A stretch of 64,000 nucleotides of DNA from CBDCTM01 sp965222005 (GTDB lineage Bacteria; Bacteroidota; Bacteroidia; Chitinophagales; Saprospiraceae): positions 3,224,001 through 3,288,000 of the forward strand of contig OZ244935.1 of assembly GCA_965222005.1 (NCBI GenBank), read 5' to 3'. Position 1 is the stretch's first letter. Each line of letters opens with the position of its first letter. Made by a program: the position numbers and the translations under genes. Below are positions 61,743-64,000 of this stretch, one piece after another. The notes under the pieces were generated by a model that was not told where the DNA came from, did no database searches, and saw only the letters and a program-made list of their open reading frames with translations.

Positions 61743-62116
61743 AAAGGTAGCTTTCGATGCAGGAAAGAGGTGATGGAGCCAGGCTCGCGGCCCCTTCCCG
61801 ATGATACGGTAAATTACCAAATCGGTTGGAATTTTCAACGCTTCCACCAACCGAAAGTCAACAATAACGCCAATTCAACAGCTCTTCTTTCTTTTTAGAT
61901 GTGCCAAAAGCCCGATTTGGTGCGTCAGGGTTTAGGGTACTGTATTAATGGAAAAATCTCCAAGAGCTATCGTACAATCAGCAAAATTTGGAAGTTGTGA
62001 AACCAGTTTTTTTGAAAAAACGTAGTATTCGCAAGGATTTTGATCCCAAACAGCCAGCTACAACCATGATTTTTATTGCTAAATTTGCACGCATTTTCTA
62101 CCCGCTCAAACGCTAA
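61743..62116. other. divergent intergenic region between sigma-factor gene and lysA
   Basis: 374 bases serving both the sigma operon (leftward) and lysA (rightward). If the sigma factor starts at the upstream TTG (61850), its first 36 codons lie here. On the lysA side a TAAATTTG box is seen at 62080. No other gene or repeat was found. Confidence 0.5.
62080..62087 (+). promoter_or_regulatory. probable -7 box (TAAATTTG) of lysA
   Basis: TAAATTTG fits TAnnTTTG and lies 30 bases before the start codon. No clear TTTG appears 17-23 bases upstream, so support is partial. Confidence 0.4.
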
Positions 62117-63379
62117 ATGATGAAACTGATCGATGATCATTACTACTTGTCAGGCCAAATTGACCCGCTCAAGCTTTGCCGACAGTACGAGTGTCCACTC
62201 TACGTGTATGATGGCCAAAAAATAGAACAGCAGTACCAAAGCATGCTCGATGCCTTCGATGTGCCGCGCCTGCGTATCAACTATGCCTGCAAGGCGAATA
62301 GCAATATAAACATACTGCGCCTCTTCCGAAGGCTTGGCGCCGGCCTTGATACGGTCTCCATTCAGGAAGTTTGGCTGGGCCTGCAGGCCGGGTTCGATCC
62401 CCACGATATCATCTACACCCCAAATTGCGTTTCGATGGAGGAGATCAGCCTGGCGGTAGAGCAGGGCGTGCGCATCAATATCGATAATACATCCATCCTT
62501 GAGCAGTTTGGTCATCACCATCCCGATGTGCCGGTATGTGTACGCATCAATCCTCACATCATGGCGGGTGGCAGCTCAAAAATAGCTACGGGCCATATTG
62601 ATTCCAAGTTTGGCATTTCCATCCATCAGTTGCCCTTGGTGGAGCGCATCATCAAAGCTACCGGCCTCAAGGTAGAGGGCCTGCACATGCACACCGGCTC
62701 CGATATCCTCGATGCGGATGTGTTTTTGCGGGGTGCAGAGATACTATTCAAAGCTGCTGAGAGCTTCAAAGAGCTTGATTTTATTGACTTTGGAAGTGGT
62801 TTTAAAGTTCCTTACAGGGCCAATGATATTGCTACCGACATCAACGAGTTGGGCGAAAAGCTTTCAGAGCGCTTCAACACCTTTTGCCAAAAGTACGGCC
62901 GCGAACTCTGCCTTATGTTTGAGCCGGGCAAGTTTTTGGTGAGCGAAGCAGGCTACTTTTTTGTCAAAGTAAATGTAATCAAACAAACGACCTCTACAGT
63001 ATTTGCCGGTATTGATTCGGGCCTCAACCACCTCCTCCGGCCTATGTTTTATGATGCCTATCACCATATCGTGAATGTCAGCCGCCCCAATGGCAAGCCG
63101 CGCATCTATACGGTAGTTGGCTACATCTGCGAAACCGATACCTTTGGCGTCAATCGCCGTATCCCGGAGATTTGGGAGGAAGATGTGCTGGCTATTTGCA
63201 ATGCCGGAGCCTACTGTTTTTCCATGGCTTCCAATTACAACTCCCGCTTTCGGCCTGCCGAAGTGCTGATCTATCAGGGAGAGCCGCATCTCATTCGAAG
63301 CCGGGAAACACTTGATGATCTGCTGCGCAGCCAAATTGATGTGGAAGCGCTGAAGACGGCCTCCGTTGCTCAAAAATGA
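62117..63379 (+). CDS. lysA: diaminopimelate decarboxylase
   Basis: A 420-residue PLP enzyme of the alanine-racemase-like fold III class that converts meso-diaminopimelate to lysine, the last step of lysine synthesis. PLP-lysine K59 lies in RINYACKANSNINILRLF; further marks are GLDTVSIQEVWLGLQAGFDP, GLHMHTGSDI, the glycine loop IDFGSGFKVPY, FEPGKFLVSEAGYFFVKVN, CETDTFGVNR (the substrate-binding CExxD step) and GAYCFSMASNYNSRFRPAEV. Two ATG codons stand side by side at the start. valS begins 38 bases after the stop on the same strand; cotranscription is possible but without metabolic meaning. Confidence 0.95.
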   Translation: MMKLIDDHYYLSGQIDPLKLCRQYECPLYVYDGQKIEQQYQSMLDAFDVPRLRINYACKANSNINILRLFRRLGAGLDTVSIQEVWLGLQAGFDPHDIIYTPNCVSMEEISLAVEQGVRINIDNTSILEQFGHHHPDVPVCVRINPHIMAGGSSKIATGHIDSKFGISIHQLPLVERIIKATGLKVEGLHMHTGSDILDADVFLRGAEILFKAAESFKELDFIDFGSGFKVPYRANDIATDINELGEKLSERFNTFCQKYGRELCLMFEPGKFLVSEAGYFFVKVNVIKQTTSTVFAGIDSGLNHLLRPMFYDAYHHIVNVSRPNGKPRIYTVVGYICETDTFGVNRRIPEIWEEDVLAICNAGAYCFSMASNYNSRFRPAEVLIYQGEPHLIRSRETLDDLLRSQIDVEALKTASVAQK

Positions 63380-63417
63380 TTAGAAATTAAATAGATTTTA
63401 TTAAATATATTTTAAAT

Positions 63418-64000
63418 ATGTCGCTTTCAAATCGTTACAACCCCAAAGAGATTGAGGAGAAATGGTACCAACACTGGATGGCTGCTGGATATTTTCGCTC
63501 TGTGCCTGACGAACGAGAGCCTTTTACTATCGTTATTCCTCCACCCAATGTCACCGGCATATTGCACATGGGGCATATGCTCAACAATACCATTCAGGAT
63601 ATCCTCATCCGCAAGGCAAGATTGGAAGGAAAAAACGCTTGTTGGGTACCTGGTACCGACCATGCTTCCATAGCCACTGAAGCGAAAGTAGTACGGATGT
63701 TGCGCGAACAGGGTATCAAAAAAGGAGACCTTTCGCGCGATGAATTTTTAAAGTATGCCTGGGAATGGAAGGAAAAATACGGCGGCATTATCCTCGATCA
63801 GCTCAAAAAACTGGGCGCTTCCTGCGATTGGTCGCGCACGCGATTTACTATGGAGGAAAAACTGAGCAAGGCGGTAATTAAAGTTTTTGTGGATTTGTAC
63901 AAGAAAGGCAAGGTTTATCGCGGCAAGCGTATGACTAATTGGGATCCGGAAGCCAAAACGGTACTCTCCAATGAAGAAGTCATTCACAAAGATGAAAACA
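63418..64000 (+). CDS. valS: valine--tRNA ligase, 5' part (runs off right edge)
   Basis: The first 194 codons of a class I aminoacyl-tRNA synthetase. It begins MSLSNRYNPKEIEEKWYQHW, then IVIPPPNVTGILHMGHMLNN with the ATP-binding HMGH (HIGH-type) motif, GTDHASIATEAKVVRMLREQ, then SCDWSRTRFTMEEKLSKAVI and GKVYRGKRMTNWDPEAKTVL, all diagnostic of ValRS. The KMSKS loop, the rest of the editing domain and the anticodon-binding domain lie beyond the window. Its ATG follows an AT-rich 38-base gap after lysA. Confidence 0.96.
   Translation, partial: MSLSNRYNPKEIEEKWYQHWMAAGYFRSVPDEREPFTIVIPPPNVTGILHMGHMLNNTIQDILIRKARLEGKNACWVPGTDHASIATEAKVVRMLREQGIKKGDLSRDEFLKYAWEWKEKYGGIILDQLKKLGASCDWSRTRFTMEEKLSKAVIKVFVDLYKKGKVYRGKRMTNWDPEAKTVLSNEEVIHKDEN

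Noticed and set aside
61732..61750. TACCTTTG box overlapping the sigma-factor start as its promoter
   Set aside because: It overlaps the favoured GTG start, so a transcript from it would begin inside the gene; kept only as a curiosity.

Overview
The window looks like chromosome of a Bacteroidota bacterium, most likely a gliding, protein-secreting member of the Saprospiria/Lewinella type. The phylum is well supported: five secreted proteins end in type IX secretion (T9SS) sorting domains, there is a TonB-dependent receptor with a carboxypeptidase-like N-terminal domain, there are SprB-type repeats, a DUF4295 gene sits beside rpmG/rpmB, lepB is of the long form, and promoters of the TTTG / TAnnTTTG kind are present. 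The class-level guess is inference from gene content only.

Layout. 1-1134: the edge of a probable contractile-injection-system cluster (a DUF4255 gene plus a truncated partner). 1666-3589: ftsY, then a compact translation operon read right to left (tRNA-Arg, rpmB, rpmG, DUF4295) with a clear promoter and terminator. 3743-23521: a minus-strand block for secreted giants, consisting of a TonB-dependent receptor, a 1350-residue M43 metalloprotease with 8 SprB-like modules, a small membrane protein, and a 4016-residue M43 protease with about 37 SprB-like modules, which includes a near-perfect 5 x 462 bp tandem array. 23557-29341: housekeeping and envelope genes (rpe, a GT4 glycosyltransferase, a UPF0104 membrane protein, a PolB-like exonuclease, a coiled-coil membrane protein, DUF2452). 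29375-38309: a secreted clan GH-A glycosidase, lepB, small DUF1573/DUF3298/DUF1684 lipoproteins or exported proteins, and a T9SS-exported subtilase. 38495-41743: comEC plus a four-fold helix-hairpin-helix protein. 41855-47022: an export locus made of a peptidase-domain ABC transporter, an HlyD-type adaptor and a GT39 membrane glycosyltransferase; the ABC transporter has Ser where the catalytic Cys should be. 47140-49530: a type-B-sorted surface protein followed by an orphan type-A sorting-domain remnant. 49566-55516: glutathione peroxidase, bshB1, MscS channel, murB, a membrane protein and an MsbA-like ABC exporter. 55792-57239: an arsenosugar gene pair (arsS and its peroxidase-like partner). 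57518-64000: a lipoprotein inorganic pyrophosphatase, a GNAT-like protein, a sigma/anti-sigma-like cassette, lysA and the start of valS.

Themes. Secretion and surface display dominate. The M43 proteases, glycosidase, subtilase and CHU_C protein all carry a signal peptide and a C-terminal sorting domain, so they should cross the inner membrane by Sec (with LepB cleaving the signal) and the outer membrane by T9SS. The T9SS machinery itself is not in the window. Low-molecular-weight thiol and arsenic chemistry is hinted at by bshB1, gpx and arsS.

Non-coding structure. A family of roughly 107-115 bp intergenic elements with GTTCAAAAAAT-type inverted ends occurs at four places (1367, 36405, 52021, 55553). 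One copy supplies the stop codon of a DUF1684 gene, one abuts the murB stop codon and one is an internally deleted hairpin. A second, unrelated inverted-repeat unit lies at 50099-50187. The pyrophosphatase promoter carries a perfect 10-bp inverted repeat straddling its -7 box. No CRISPR array, rRNA, integrase or insertion sequence was seen.
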